Source: Enoplosus armatus (Eukaryota > Chordata > Actinopteri > Centrarchiformes > Enoplosidae). Taken from it: a stretch of DNA of 64,000 nucleotides. The notes beneath the pieces are model-generated. The model was given only the letters and a program-made list of their open reading frames with translations, did no database searches and was not told where the DNA came from. The first letter of the stretch is position 1, and every line of letters begins with the position of its first letter. Positions 1-10,400 of the stretch are shown here, piece after piece. The stretch lies in contig NC_092188.1 in NCBI RefSeq assembly GCF_043641665.1, positions 16,699,704-16,763,703 of the forward strand, written 5' to 3'. The position numbers and the translations under genes are program-made.

Positions 1-210
1 TCATGTTTTTATCAGTCCCAAAGGGTTTCTGTTGTTGCCTAACCTTAACCCTACCCTAATTGTAACTAAGTGTTTTAGTCGCCCAAACCTAACCATACCG
101 TAAAAAAAAAAATGTTTTAAAAAGTTGGCATTAAACTGATCCGGGTGTTTGTATTGCTGTTGTTGTCTTGTGATAGGGTTGTTCTGAAACATCAGTGGCC
201 TGAACATTTC
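1..210 (+). repeat. Dispersed repeat fragment rich in CCTAACC-like words
   Basis: The block contains loosely repeated 'cctaacc' and 'cctaaacctaacc' words (33-100) and a 'gttgcctaa' phrase. The same phrasing recurs in the same orientation at 21050-21215, which suggests two decayed members of one dispersed family. I associate such cttaacc/cctaaacc sequence with common teleost interspersed repeats, but I cannot name the family. The block runs off the left edge of the window, so its true start is not visible. It has no open reading frame of interest. Confidence 0.4.
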
Positions 211-3055
211 AAAATGGACTCATGGAACTTAACATGGTAGTTGGCTAATATTTGGATTCACATTAAAGAAAATGTATCCTGCTCGTCTGTTATCCAGGTC
301 ATTTATTGCAGTCAAACGAGACAGGACTTGTTCTTTGGTCTTAACGATTTTTCCCAACTCATCGAAGAGGCTTCTTCAGCTGCCTTTGATTTATTACATC
401 CAGATATAATTTGAAGTGATACAACATGTTTAAAGAGTATTCTTAAAATGAACATTTTGGCAGATAATATATAGTGCCTCGAACTCTGCCTCAAGGCATG
501 TCTTCCGGGTTATTTTCATTAAAACGAGCATCTTGGGTCAGAGTTTTTCTTCAATACATTTACATTTAATGCTGTTTGATTTGCACGCCGTCCCATTACT
601 CAGTGAAAGTAGCTTAGGTTGAAAGCTGTAGAATCAAGTGAAAAGTCATGACACTAAAGTGTACGCTTAGAGCAAAGCTTCATTTAATTAGCCGACAAGT
701 CTGACAGATGCTATTTAACATGAATCACTTCCCTGATATGTCTCGCAGAGTACGTGATGGGGAAAAAAGGGTCTGTGCAGACATGTTGAGCTCATTTATT
801 AAACACTCCAGACAGACAGGAGGAGAAAACCACGTTTTCTCATGTCTGTCTCATCCACTTGTTGGACTCACTGATCTTAAAAGCTGACAGTTTGCAATTC
901 AGGACGGAGGTTTAACTGAGTGTTAACTGCACTTAGACGCATATTCACAGCATGTAGAGAAGCAGTCACATACTATGGATATGCAGGACACATAGAAACA
1001 CACACACGCAGTAATATTACCCAAATGGAAAAAAAAGTGAACAATATGTAGTCACTTGGGATTAAATCACATCCGGGGTTTTGAATAAACCATGCAAAAA
1101 TGCTGCATACATTTAAAATAGATGTTGAGTTTCAGTATTATGCAAGATTGTCAGTATATTCTATATATGTTTGATACATTTTACAGTAGAATTGTACACT
1201 TAAATGGTTATTTATTTAGTTATTCATTTATTTAATAGGGCAGGAGAAGTAAGTCACTCAAACATAATTTAACTTCATGATTTACTGGATCGATCTTCTG
1301 TCACTTTGTCCTTCTCTCTTTCTTTATTTTTATCGGACCGCACAAATCTGTAGTTAAACACTGAACTATTATTCTTGATGAGCTGTGGTGACTGCTGTCT
1401 TGACTCGGTCTTATACTAACATGACAGAGTGCCCTGTGTGTGTGCATGTGCCTGCATATACCGTACCTACCCTTGCACGTGTGTTTATGTGCACAGGTTT
1501 CATTGTCTGCTTGAAAGTATGTTTGAAAGCTATGTTATCTATCGTATCTTTAACACAGACTGGCTCTTTCCAGGTTTGTGTGTGTGCAGTGCATATTTAT
1601 GCGTGTTGTAATGTGAGTGTGTGACACCATGACGGAGAGAGAGGGACAGTGGTGACACTTATGTAACAGTACCAGCACCGTAAATTTCATTTTAATATTG
1701 TAAAACTAAACAGCACTGGAGCAGTCTTCAGACCTATGAATGGAATTTCACATAAAATACAAACATAAACCACATTATATTGATCATACAATCTTACAAT
1801 GAAATACTTTCTGATTCTGAAATGTGTATCCTTATTTGATACTTTAATTGTCTCCCATTCAAAGCACATGCCTGAACACATGCAGGAGCACTGTAGCATA
1901 TTTAAATGCGGTAATCATGGAAGATATTGAATTGTATAATGACAAAATGATTGTGTGTAGTAACATGCGATATTGTACTTCAGTAATAGAGCAACTTTAC
2001 CACAAGGACACAAATGCAAGTACACATGCAAATACTAACAGATAAACCTATGTTGTATGTGTTTGCACACTTGTGAACAATAAGTGCGTTAAACACTGAA
2101 GACACACATACACACGCGCACACACAAACACATTGTGTGTTTTGCACCTCACCTTTTTTTACATTCACCTTTACAGGAGTTTCCACGGCCGTCTCCAACA
2201 TGGGCTTCCAGCTTTTTGCCTGATTTACAGCCCAAAGGTGCAGTCCACTACTCTGAAGTGTTTACTCACCACAGGCATTAAACATAACTGTCAATTAGGA
2301 GTGGAAGTCCGGGCTCCTAATGGCCTTGTTTAGACTGTCGTGTGGACAAGCATTAGCGTCTCTGAGTCTGAGAGAGTGTGTGTGTGCGGTAGGGTAGGGA
2401 GTGAGAAGCATGCGGGGATCAGTACGTATGTGTACCTTTTGTGTGCGTGCATGAGTGTGTCAGAATCCTGCACAGCTCACTCCCCTTGATCATCCAGAGT
2501 AGTGAACATTTCACCTGACACCTTTACGAGAGGACAGGACCCCGGACTCATTTTTAAAGTCCCCCATCCACTTTGATGTGCGTTATTAAACACACCTGTA
2601 CCTGATTTGTACACCGCTCTCTTTCGTCTCTTGCTCTCCCCTGAATATTAGTGCTACTTGCGGTTAAGTCTGAATATCAGCAGTATTTATGGTCAGGTCT
2701 TAATGGGTGGAGTCACCATGAAAGATATAAGAGTGTCAGAAAGAGGAGAATTAAAGAAAGGTTCAATCAAAGGCTAAACATGCTATTTATACTGTTTTGC
2801 TTACATTCATTTGCTCTTTAACTCAAAAAGGACAACAAATATGCTATGAACATAAATAATACTTGGAATTGTTGCTGTTACCATTTTTTTATACAATGCC
2901 TATTAATGTTAAGTTTTCACATTTGAATGCAAAACTGAATAACCTACATTTCTTTTGTTTTTTTCTCCCAGAAGAACTTTCTTCAACTGTAAAAGAAAAC
3001 ATTAATTTCTCTCAATGGATTGTCCATGGAGATGCCTGTATTACATTAATTGGTT
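211..3055. other. Gene-free flank, AT-rich, no coding signal
   Basis: No reading frame shows protein-like composition; the longest are about 80 codons and interrupted. The DNA is AT-rich, with short (GT/CA)-rich patches around 1435-1620, 2105-2140 and 2370-2460. No clear transposon termini or RNA genes were seen. This is the flank beyond the 3' end of irx2, on the side where irx4 lies in other vertebrates. Confidence 0.5.
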
Positions 3056-3059
3056 ATTA

Positions 3060-3560
3060 ATTAAAGAAGGGGCTAATTATTATAGCTTGTGTCTGCCCAC
3101 GAGAGACATACATGGAAGCCTATTCATAAAGACTGCAAGTTGAATTTTAGTGTCATACTTCTTTTAAAGTATCAGTAGCTAATTCATCAGTTCCTACTGG
3201 TCTTACTTAACATCCCACCCCATTAACTGACAACAATTACTGTTTGTGAAACATAATGAACCCTCTATTGCCATAATAAAACTTTAGCTCCATTAACTTC
3301 CTGTTGGAGTGGCACACAGGTGTGCGTCAGAGATTAATGTCTGAAGCATTTTGGAGGAGAAAGGGTTGATGGGAGGATAAAGGATACAAAGAGCTCATGA
3401 ATTATCTGCATATACGAGCTGCTTATTTGATCAACGATAAGGGGAATGAGTCCACTTGCTCTCCAGTCTACACTCACATGAAGCCTATGAGCCCTGCGAT
3501 ACCATCAATTTAGCTTTCAATGACAACTAGTCCTTCGCATGGATGAACACACCCTCTTTG
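3060..3560. promoter_or_regulatory. Candidate conserved non-coding element
   Basis: The texture changes from AT-rich filler to balanced composition free of simple repeats. Homeodomain-type cores are present ('attaattaaag', 'gctaattattatag', 'cccattaactgac'), with 'gagctcatgaattatctgcatatacgag' split over 3390-3419. Iroquois loci are known to be surrounded by many deeply conserved enhancers, so this is a reasonable enhancer candidate. No alignment was possible. Confidence 0.28.
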
Positions 3561-4909
3561 GTAAACTATATGATAGGATTATGACTGAATTTGATATGCA
3601 ATGCATGGAATTAAAAAATATCTAGATAAGTTTAAATTATTTCCTCACTATAAAGCATAGGCTTAGGTAGGCCTTATACTCTACAGTACACTTGGTAATA
3701 CAGTAAATTGTCTGTTTTGCCCTTGAGGATCAATATCCAGACTCTCAAGGGCACCCTGGTTTCTCCTGCTAATAGTTCAACCAATGTGAGGCAAAGAGCA
3801 GGTTCTTCAAAAGGGATGGAAATGCCTCTGTACAATTGCGACTAATTGTGGCATAAATTCACAATCGTTTCATAACGGGCTTCACAGCTTGAGCTTTTTC
3901 ATGTGCAATGGACGCCTTGCTCCCATTTTCACCTGCCATTGCTCTCAATCAAACAAAGAGGTGGGGTGGAAGTTTCTTTTCATGTGTTCAAAGGCGACCG
4001 GTTGCAGAGCATTTTTTTTTTTTCACAGAAACAATAACTCTTTTTATTGAGAACAAATGTTGACATTTGGAGGGTGCAGCATTGGGTGAGAGGGAGGGAG
4101 AGAGAGAGAGAGAGAGAGAGGTAGGGCCCCTGTGTGCTTTGGAGAGTGCCTCTGGTGCTATTTGACAACAGTGCTGAGTCCCTGGGGGAGCCCACCTGAG
4201 AATAAAGCATGCATTTCAATAAATCATCTCCTAATGAAAGCGTTTGGGCTGAAGAAGAAGCTGGCCAGAGGCTATAACGTGCATGACTTCCATATAGGTG
4301 GCTGCCAGTGAAGGAAAGGTAAATACAAAGGAAGGTGTATATCAGTATCAGTCAGCGGTGATCAAAAGGAGAACAACACCCAATTTAAACAAAGATCAAT
4401 AATTTTAAAAAATTACCTCTGAATGTTTTTTTTTTTATTATTCTTCTTAAAAGATTCTACTTTCATAAAATTTCTGACAGTGTGACACCATTCACTGCAA
4501 AGTACACCGTGAATTTATGTCACAAAGACTTCAGTCAGCCTAAAAGGTGGGTTAACTGAGTTTAGGTGGGTTTACCCTCCACTACATCCCTGGTGGCAGC
4601 CAAATATTACTTCCTTGGAAGAGGCGAGGGGGTGAGGAGAAGGAGGAGGAAAACCAAGGTGAAAGGGAGTCCCTTGAGATTTTGACAACACTCCAGCTCA
4701 AATTCAACTGGAAAATGAAGGATTAGCTTTTAGTCTGGCTGGGAGCGATGATGGAGGCCTCTACTTGGAGGATGGGAATATTATATATTTGATCTTTGAG
4801 TATTTCACACTCAACTGTCAACTGGCCACAACTGTGGGTGACAAAATATTCGAATTCTTTTTTCTGAATCATAAAAAATGAATATATATATGTTATATAT
4901 ATGAATTGT
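3561..4909. other. Non-coding spacer with a (GA)n tract
   Basis: No coding potential. A pure (GA)12 tract lies at 4098-4121 inside a purine-rich patch that starts near 4088. The poly-T run at 4010-4022 and the stretch 4860-4909 (AT-rich, with near-palindromic tatatata words) are low complexity. Nothing else is recognisable. Confidence 0.5.
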
Positions 4910-4932
4910 TTATTATTATTATCATTATTATT

Positions 4933-4969
<37 letters not shown>
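4910..4969. repeat. (TTA)n-(AAT)n palindromic trinucleotide microsatellite
   Basis: About 25 bp of TTA units (one C interruption near 4923) switch directly to about 35 bp of ATA/AAT units. The two halves are mutually complementary, so the tract can fold back as an AT-only hairpin. Confidence 0.85.
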
Positions 4970-4970
<1 letters not shown>

Positions 4971-4974
4971 ATTT

Positions 4975-5600
4975 CCTTCGAGCTAAGCTTTTTGTCTAAA
5001 TTGTTTAATTAGCTGTGTCCTAAAGCCGCTGTAATAACCAAGCCATGATGAAAAGCAGAGGAAAGCCTGTCCGATTAGGGCCCATCACACAGCCCATTGG
5101 AGCTGGCAGATGCTTAGATAGACTTTTATGGATTGCTCAATGCCGTGCCGTAATGAAGCAGGCAGGGCTGACCCATCCTGAACCGGGCTAAAAAGCTCCA
5201 GGGACGGGCCCCGCTGGGAGCCCATAATGCCCGATGCGTCCCACGGCTGTATTAATCACACTGAAAAATAAATGTGTGGCAGGGCGAGGGGAGAGGGGAA
5301 AAGGGGAGAAAAATGAAATAAGTATGTCGTTTATCCCAATCAAGGTCGTGAATATGTGGCCGAGGGAGATTCCCTGACCAGAATGAGGCCCTAAAAGAAA
5401 ATGATGGTCCATTTAGACAGAATGGATTGTGCAATCTGTGAAAACTCATAATGTTTATGAAAAGCGAGATTCATCAAGCATTCCCCATCTGCGTTAGACT
5501 GACAAAATAAAAGAACAATGAGCAGAGTAAATAAATAAAAAAAACGCCTCGGTGTTATATACAGGTCTGTTATAAATAAAAGAATGACTCCCGAAGATTG
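4975..5600. promoter_or_regulatory. Candidate conserved element just downstream of irx2
   Basis: Roughly 600 bp of balanced, non-repetitive DNA lies immediately beyond the predicted irx2 poly(A) site. It carries several homeodomain cores ('tttaattagc', 'ctgtaataac', 'ccgtaatgaag', 'gtattaatcac', 'ccgattaggg') and GC-rich segments ('gacgggccccgctgggag'), quite unlike the ATT microsatellite on its left. No open frame has protein-like composition. I read it as an irx2-proximal enhancer or a conserved 3' flank; this is inference from texture and position. Confidence 0.35.
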
Positions 5601-5659
5601 ATGCAATAGTTGGGAAAACAGTTTAATATTTTCTCCTTTGAATAATGAATATCATAGCA

Positions 5660-6331
5660 CGCCAGTACATCTCTACCGGCGCGTTTTATTTTATTTACAT
5701 TCAAAGATATAAATTAGTAAAAGTACTCCTGATAACAAGATTGTGTAGCTTTTTCCCAAATGCGTCTCAAATAAAAACCGTCCATAATATATATTTATAT
5801 ATATTTACAAAACAAACAGACCATGTCAGTTTCCCATTTTTTTGCAATACAACTTGCATAAATTATAGGCATCATTTCGCCATCATTTAAAAAAATAAAT
5901 ATCAAATGTAGGCTATTCCACTTTGAAGTCCTCAAGTTCACTTCAGTTCCGTCCGCTTTGCGTCCCCAAAGACACCTCCTTTTACAAATACGGTTTCACA
6001 GAAAGGCCAAATTATGTTTTCCACACGTGGTAAATATATACTAAAACAATATACCGTGGCAAATAAGCAAACTATAGGAACCTGAGAAATAACATGTAAA
6101 TCACATATAATGGGAGATCTTTTTCCAAACCAGCATATGAAATCATTTTCCACAATGCATCAAAACAAAAACAACTGAAATGGTACAACAATAATCTGAC
6201 AGGCGTGTGTGCTGTCGTGACAGTGTCTCAGCCTGTGTGGAGCTGAGGCAGCGGTAGCAGCTTTCGTTCCGAGTGTATGGTGGCACTAGATCCGGTTTGG
6301 AGTAAAGGTTATGGGGGTTAAAAACATGGGT
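5660..6331 (-). other. irx2: Probable 3' UTR of irx2
   Basis: The minus strand here is non-coding, with AU-rich stretches (about 5770-5800) and no repeats. It ends at the tandem poly(A) signals. Open frames here, such as 5938-6153, lack protein-like composition. If the exon 3 donor is not used, the 3' UTR would instead run from 7484 to this point, about 1.8 kb. The upstream boundary given depends on the candidate terminal exon being real. Confidence 0.45.
5685..5695 (-). terminator. irx2: Tandem poly(A) signals of irx2
   Basis: On the minus strand two overlapping AATAAA hexamers (AATAAAATAAA) occur, preceded by a TGTA word of the CFIm type. Cleavage would be expected 10-30 bases further on, around 5655-5675. 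No other clear minus-strand AATAAA lies between here and the last coding exon, so this is the best candidate for the transcript end. Confidence 0.55.
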
Positions 6332-6384
6332 CTAAAAGGTGGTGGCCTTGCTCGCTTTATACTCAAAGCAATTGTGACACCTAC
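6332..6384 (-). CDS. irx2: Candidate terminal exon (exon 4) of irx2
   Basis: Mammalian IRX2 has a short last coding exon that joins after a Lys-Lys pair in phase 1. Exon 3 here ends the same way (AAG AAA G, then GTACGT). In the 1.1 kb that follows, the best acceptor I see is a pyrimidine- and T-rich tract ending 'ggtctgcag' just above 6384. Joining there adds 17 residues (GRCHNCFEYKASKATTF) and a TAG at 6334-6332. An AG four bases further on would give a different frame with a 31-residue tail ending at another TAG. Neither tail resembles the mammalian C-terminus, so the exon is tentative. The alternative is a stop two codons past the donor. Confidence 0.3.
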
Positions 6385-6733
6385 CTGCAGACCATGGAAA
6401 TAAAAAAAAATCCCACCCGACCAAACGATCAACTCCCTCCACAAACCCAGAAAACACAAACTTTTCTCAGGCTGCCTCCACCCAAAACAGCTCTATATTG
6501 CAACGCGCTTGTTGAAATCAGCACTGCCTAATTACCAGTAAAAAAATAAAAACGACTATCCAGCTTTAAATGTGCGCGAGGAAAGTAACCACCACAACAA
6601 CCGATGTGACATTTGAAGATGTGAAGTTGCACGATGAATCCACAGAGCAAACCTGCTGATTTGTTTGCTTTTGGCTGACCCTGTGTAATTATAATTATCC
6701 TAAGCTGGAAGATAAGGTAGGGGGGCCCACTGT

Positions 6734-6777
<44 letters not shown>

Positions 6778-7484
6778 CAGAGGAAACATTAAAAATAGGA
6801 TTCCTGCTCAAAGCTATGGCAACATTTCTCTGCTTAGGCTGCCATTGTGTGTTTGTGTGCGCGTGCGTGTGCGCGTGCTGCGGCTGATTTGAGGCCTCTT
6901 CTTAATGTCTCTATCTGCAGGTGTACTCTTGCACGTTTGTTTGCAATACGCTGTTTTTTTTGTCTTATCACGTCCCCGCTGGTTTCTAATGCGCCTGATA
7001 CTTAATGATTCAGTGGGAGTCAGAAAGACCAACATTATGCATATCGTTAAAACAAATGGAGAACAATTATAATTGGTTATTCCAGAAACAGCACTGCGCT
7101 GGAAATGAATTATAGGCCATTAGTACACGTTGGTTTGCTTAGACGGCGCAGTCGTTTAGTCTCATAGTCAGTCCTAAAATCGTATTCACCTTAAACCAAG
7201 TGGGAATCTACCAACAGTGTCAGATAGTGCCACTTGTTTCTCATGCAAGCTCGCTTGAGGAAGAAAACAAAGTCTTAATCTGAGATCCTCACATGGTGTG
7301 TGTGACTGCAATGACACATGCATGTGACACAGAAGGAAACCAGTTGATTTGCATTGGAAACAAGTGAACTCATTCTACTTCCACCGTGGGGCGATTTCCC
7401 TCCAGCGTTTAAGACAAATCTCAGGGTTCAACACCAGGTTAGAGAAGTGTCCAAACTGGTTCTCACTCTGCTACCAGCGCGTCA
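6385..7484 (-). other. Putative intron 3, or 3' UTR if unspliced
   Basis: This lies between the consensus donor at 7492 and the candidate acceptor at 6385. It holds a long CA microsatellite at 6736-6776 and a GC/CA-rich patch at 6845-6885. A conserved-looking stretch at 7030-7150 has 'caattataattgg' and 'gaattataggccattag' homeodomain cores. A minus-strand AG near 6920 opens a 35-codon frame of alternating Thr/Arg from the CA-like DNA; I do not accept it as an exon. Confidence 0.4.
6736..6776. repeat. (CA)n microsatellite
   Basis: Uninterrupted (AC)20, transcribed as (GT)n within the irx2 transcription unit because the gene is on the minus strand. Confidence 0.95.
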
Positions 7485-10400
7485 TTACGTACCTTTCTTT
7501 GCTTCTAAATGTGCGGGTCTGAAATGCTGCTGCTGCTGCTCGACAACAACAATCTGGTTTGGGTTATTTTTAACGAGGGGAGAGTCTGGCCTGTGTTTGG
7601 GGTTTGTGCTCGCCTCCAGAGCCTGGTGAGAGGAGCTCAGGCCTTCGTTTGCAGCAGCGGCGGCGGCGGCAGCGGCGGCGGCGGCGGCAGCCAAACTCAC
7701 TCCAGATGAATTAGTATACCGCAGGATGCCCTGGCCTTGCAGGGGGCTGAAGTTGCCATAGTTTGTGTAATTGCTATAAAAGGGAGAAGTGTAATAAATA
7801 GGTCTTCCAAGGATGGAGGGAGCCGGGTAGAGGGAGGGGGAGCTGGCAGCCGGGGAGGTGGTGGAAGGTGTGGGGGGAGTAAGGAGGCCACCACTGGAGG
7901 AGGGGCAATTTGGTTGCCCGGGCTGCCCCAGTTGCTGTTGCTGATGTTGCTGCTTTTGGTCCGAGGTAGCAATCTCCGCCAGCGACCACAATTTGGGCTT
8001 GACAGTGGGGTTCTGAGGCGGCCCCGAAGAAGGTCTGCTGTCAAGGCATGAAGACGATTTACTGGTATTGATGTTGCTGCTATTGACGAGGCTCCGGGCC
8101 AAATCCTCGCGCTGGCTGTGGAGATGTTGGAGGTGATGGAGGTGGTGGTGGTGATGGTGTTGGTGATGACTGAGAACCGGCGCTTCTACTCCCGTCAGAG
8201 GCGACGATGTGACGGGTTTGGGCGAGAGCTGAACCCGCGGGTCGTGGTTCTGGTCCTCGCCGTCCTCGTCGCCGGCCTGGTCGGAGCCCAGCTCTCCCAC
8301 GCGACAGCTGACCTTCTCCCCGTCAGACTCTGCCGAGCAGGAGTGGTCCGTCAGAGTGTCGACGTGCAAGCTGATACCTAAGACAAAAAGGAAATAAAAA
8401 TATGTTACAGAAAAAGCAAACAATCCAAGGATATATGAGAAGGAAAAAAAGAAAGAAGATGAAACTGTAAAAAGTAGACACAATAATTAATGACCACTAA
8501 TATTCTAAAATAAAAACAGACATGAGCTGAGAGAATTAAAAAAAGTATATTCCATGAAGCAATCTCTAATGCTTTACAGCCAGCCAGGCTTCAGTTGGTA
8601 AGATATGAATTATTCATACCAGTTTAAATAGTAGGCTACGATTAAAAGGCGTTTTTTATATAACAATAATGATTTCCCTTTTCACATAATTATACAAAAA
8701 TGTCATCAAGAGAATAACATTAACAGTCTAATTTCCTTGCGGCCACTCATGTGGATTGCTGTGTTACGTGTCCACATTGCCAGTGACCCGCCATCAATCA
8801 TGTCAAAGAAAAGAAAATGTCCACCTTTAACAGGTCACACAGTCTAGTGTTGAGGCTCACAACCTCGCTTTCATCGAAACAACGCGGCGACTAAAACTAT
8901 ACATGGAGCCGGATCTCTGGCATAAAGACTCAAATATATTCACACCAGGTTATTTGTGTTGGCCATTTGTTTCACGATTTCATTATTCCATTTCCTCAGA
9001 ATATTATTGCACTAAATAACTTGAACAGTAAATAAAAGGGGCATCCACCCCTCCCCTCCGTCTCACCCCTCCATCCTACCCTGAATTGTTAAACGGATCA
9101 TTGGCTCGGTCGCCAGATTATACCCCACCTTCATCCTCCGCTGAAGCCTCGCTGTTATCCAGGGCTTTTTCGGAGCGCTCCACCTCTTTCCTCTCGCCGT
9201 CCCCGTCCTCCTCGTCCTCGTCCTCGCTCTTATTCCTGGGCGCCCAGGTCATCTTGTTCTCCTTCTTGAGCCGCCGCCGGGCGTTGGCGAACCATGTGGA
9301 GACCTGCGTCAGGGTCATCTTGGTGATAATGGCCAGCATGATCTTCTCCCCTTTCGTCGGGTACGGGTTCTTCCTGTGCTCCTGCAGCCAGGCCTTCAGG
9401 GTGGCCGTGGCGTCCCTGGTGGCGTTTTTGCGGTAAGCCGGGTCGTTGAGTTGGTAGGGGTACCCCGGACTCCCGTATGGGTGGTAACTTAATGCCCCGG
9501 CCATGCCCGTCGTGTGCGCGTCATACGGAGAGCTCTGGAGGAAAGTTGGAAAAAAAAAAGTCATGAGCCTGCGATGTGTTTTCTAACGCTGAATTTTAAA
9601 ATGTTTTCATTTTTAAATGTGACAGTAGTGTGGCTTGTGACTGAAGTTAAAGGGAATTTTAAAGCACACAAACATCAATTAAAATGACATTAAAAACCAG
9701 AAAAACAATCTATTTTATTTTACCGTGTTTAAAAGCTCTGTGTTTAGAAGCCTGTCTGAACAGCTGACAGCTGGGGAGTGGCAGAAATACACGGGCAGAT
9801 TTTATCCTGGATTTTTGTAAATCAGATAAAATATCATTTCATTATCGTGGGCTTGATTAGCCACGTGCAGTCTATTGTTGAAAATAAGCAAGCTACCAAT
9901 ACTTCATATGATTTTTTTGCTTTGATCTTTTGTCAGCCCTACTCATTATTTATTTTTTAATCACTGTAATAAAGCAGGGGTAGTAAACACACACACGCTG
10001 CGCGTAAACGCAGGCCGCAGAAAGACATGAACTAATGGTTAACTAATGGTTAAGATCATTATCGGATTAACTAATAACAGGGCTCCTGTTAATGTAGCTG
10101 TAAAGATAATAAAAAGGAAATTTCAATTTTCGGTAATCACCTATTAACTTCCTCATTTTCTTTCAGTGGCTGCTTTTTGTTTTGTCGTGGCAGCCCCAAC
10201 GTGTTAACATATCTTCTCTTTGCAGCATTACAAATCCCATTAGCAAATCACTTGATGTGCACCTTTCCCTAAAACGCTTGAAGTGCCCTGTGACATTAGC
10301 ATTGCGAGTCATGCTTTTCATGTTACAATTCCGTTTATTCAACTCAGGGAGAAAAAAGAAAGTGACTTCATCCCCGGTGATTTTAATGACTGCTGGAGAA

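Noticed and set aside
33..60. Telomere-like CCTAACC words
   Set aside because: The units are irregular and few and belong to a dispersed repeat; it is not an interstitial telomere array.
6528..7035. Alternative last irx2 exon at the AG near 6920
   Set aside because: Its pyrimidine tract is weak and the peptide is an Arg-Thr alternation coded by CA/CG repeat DNA.
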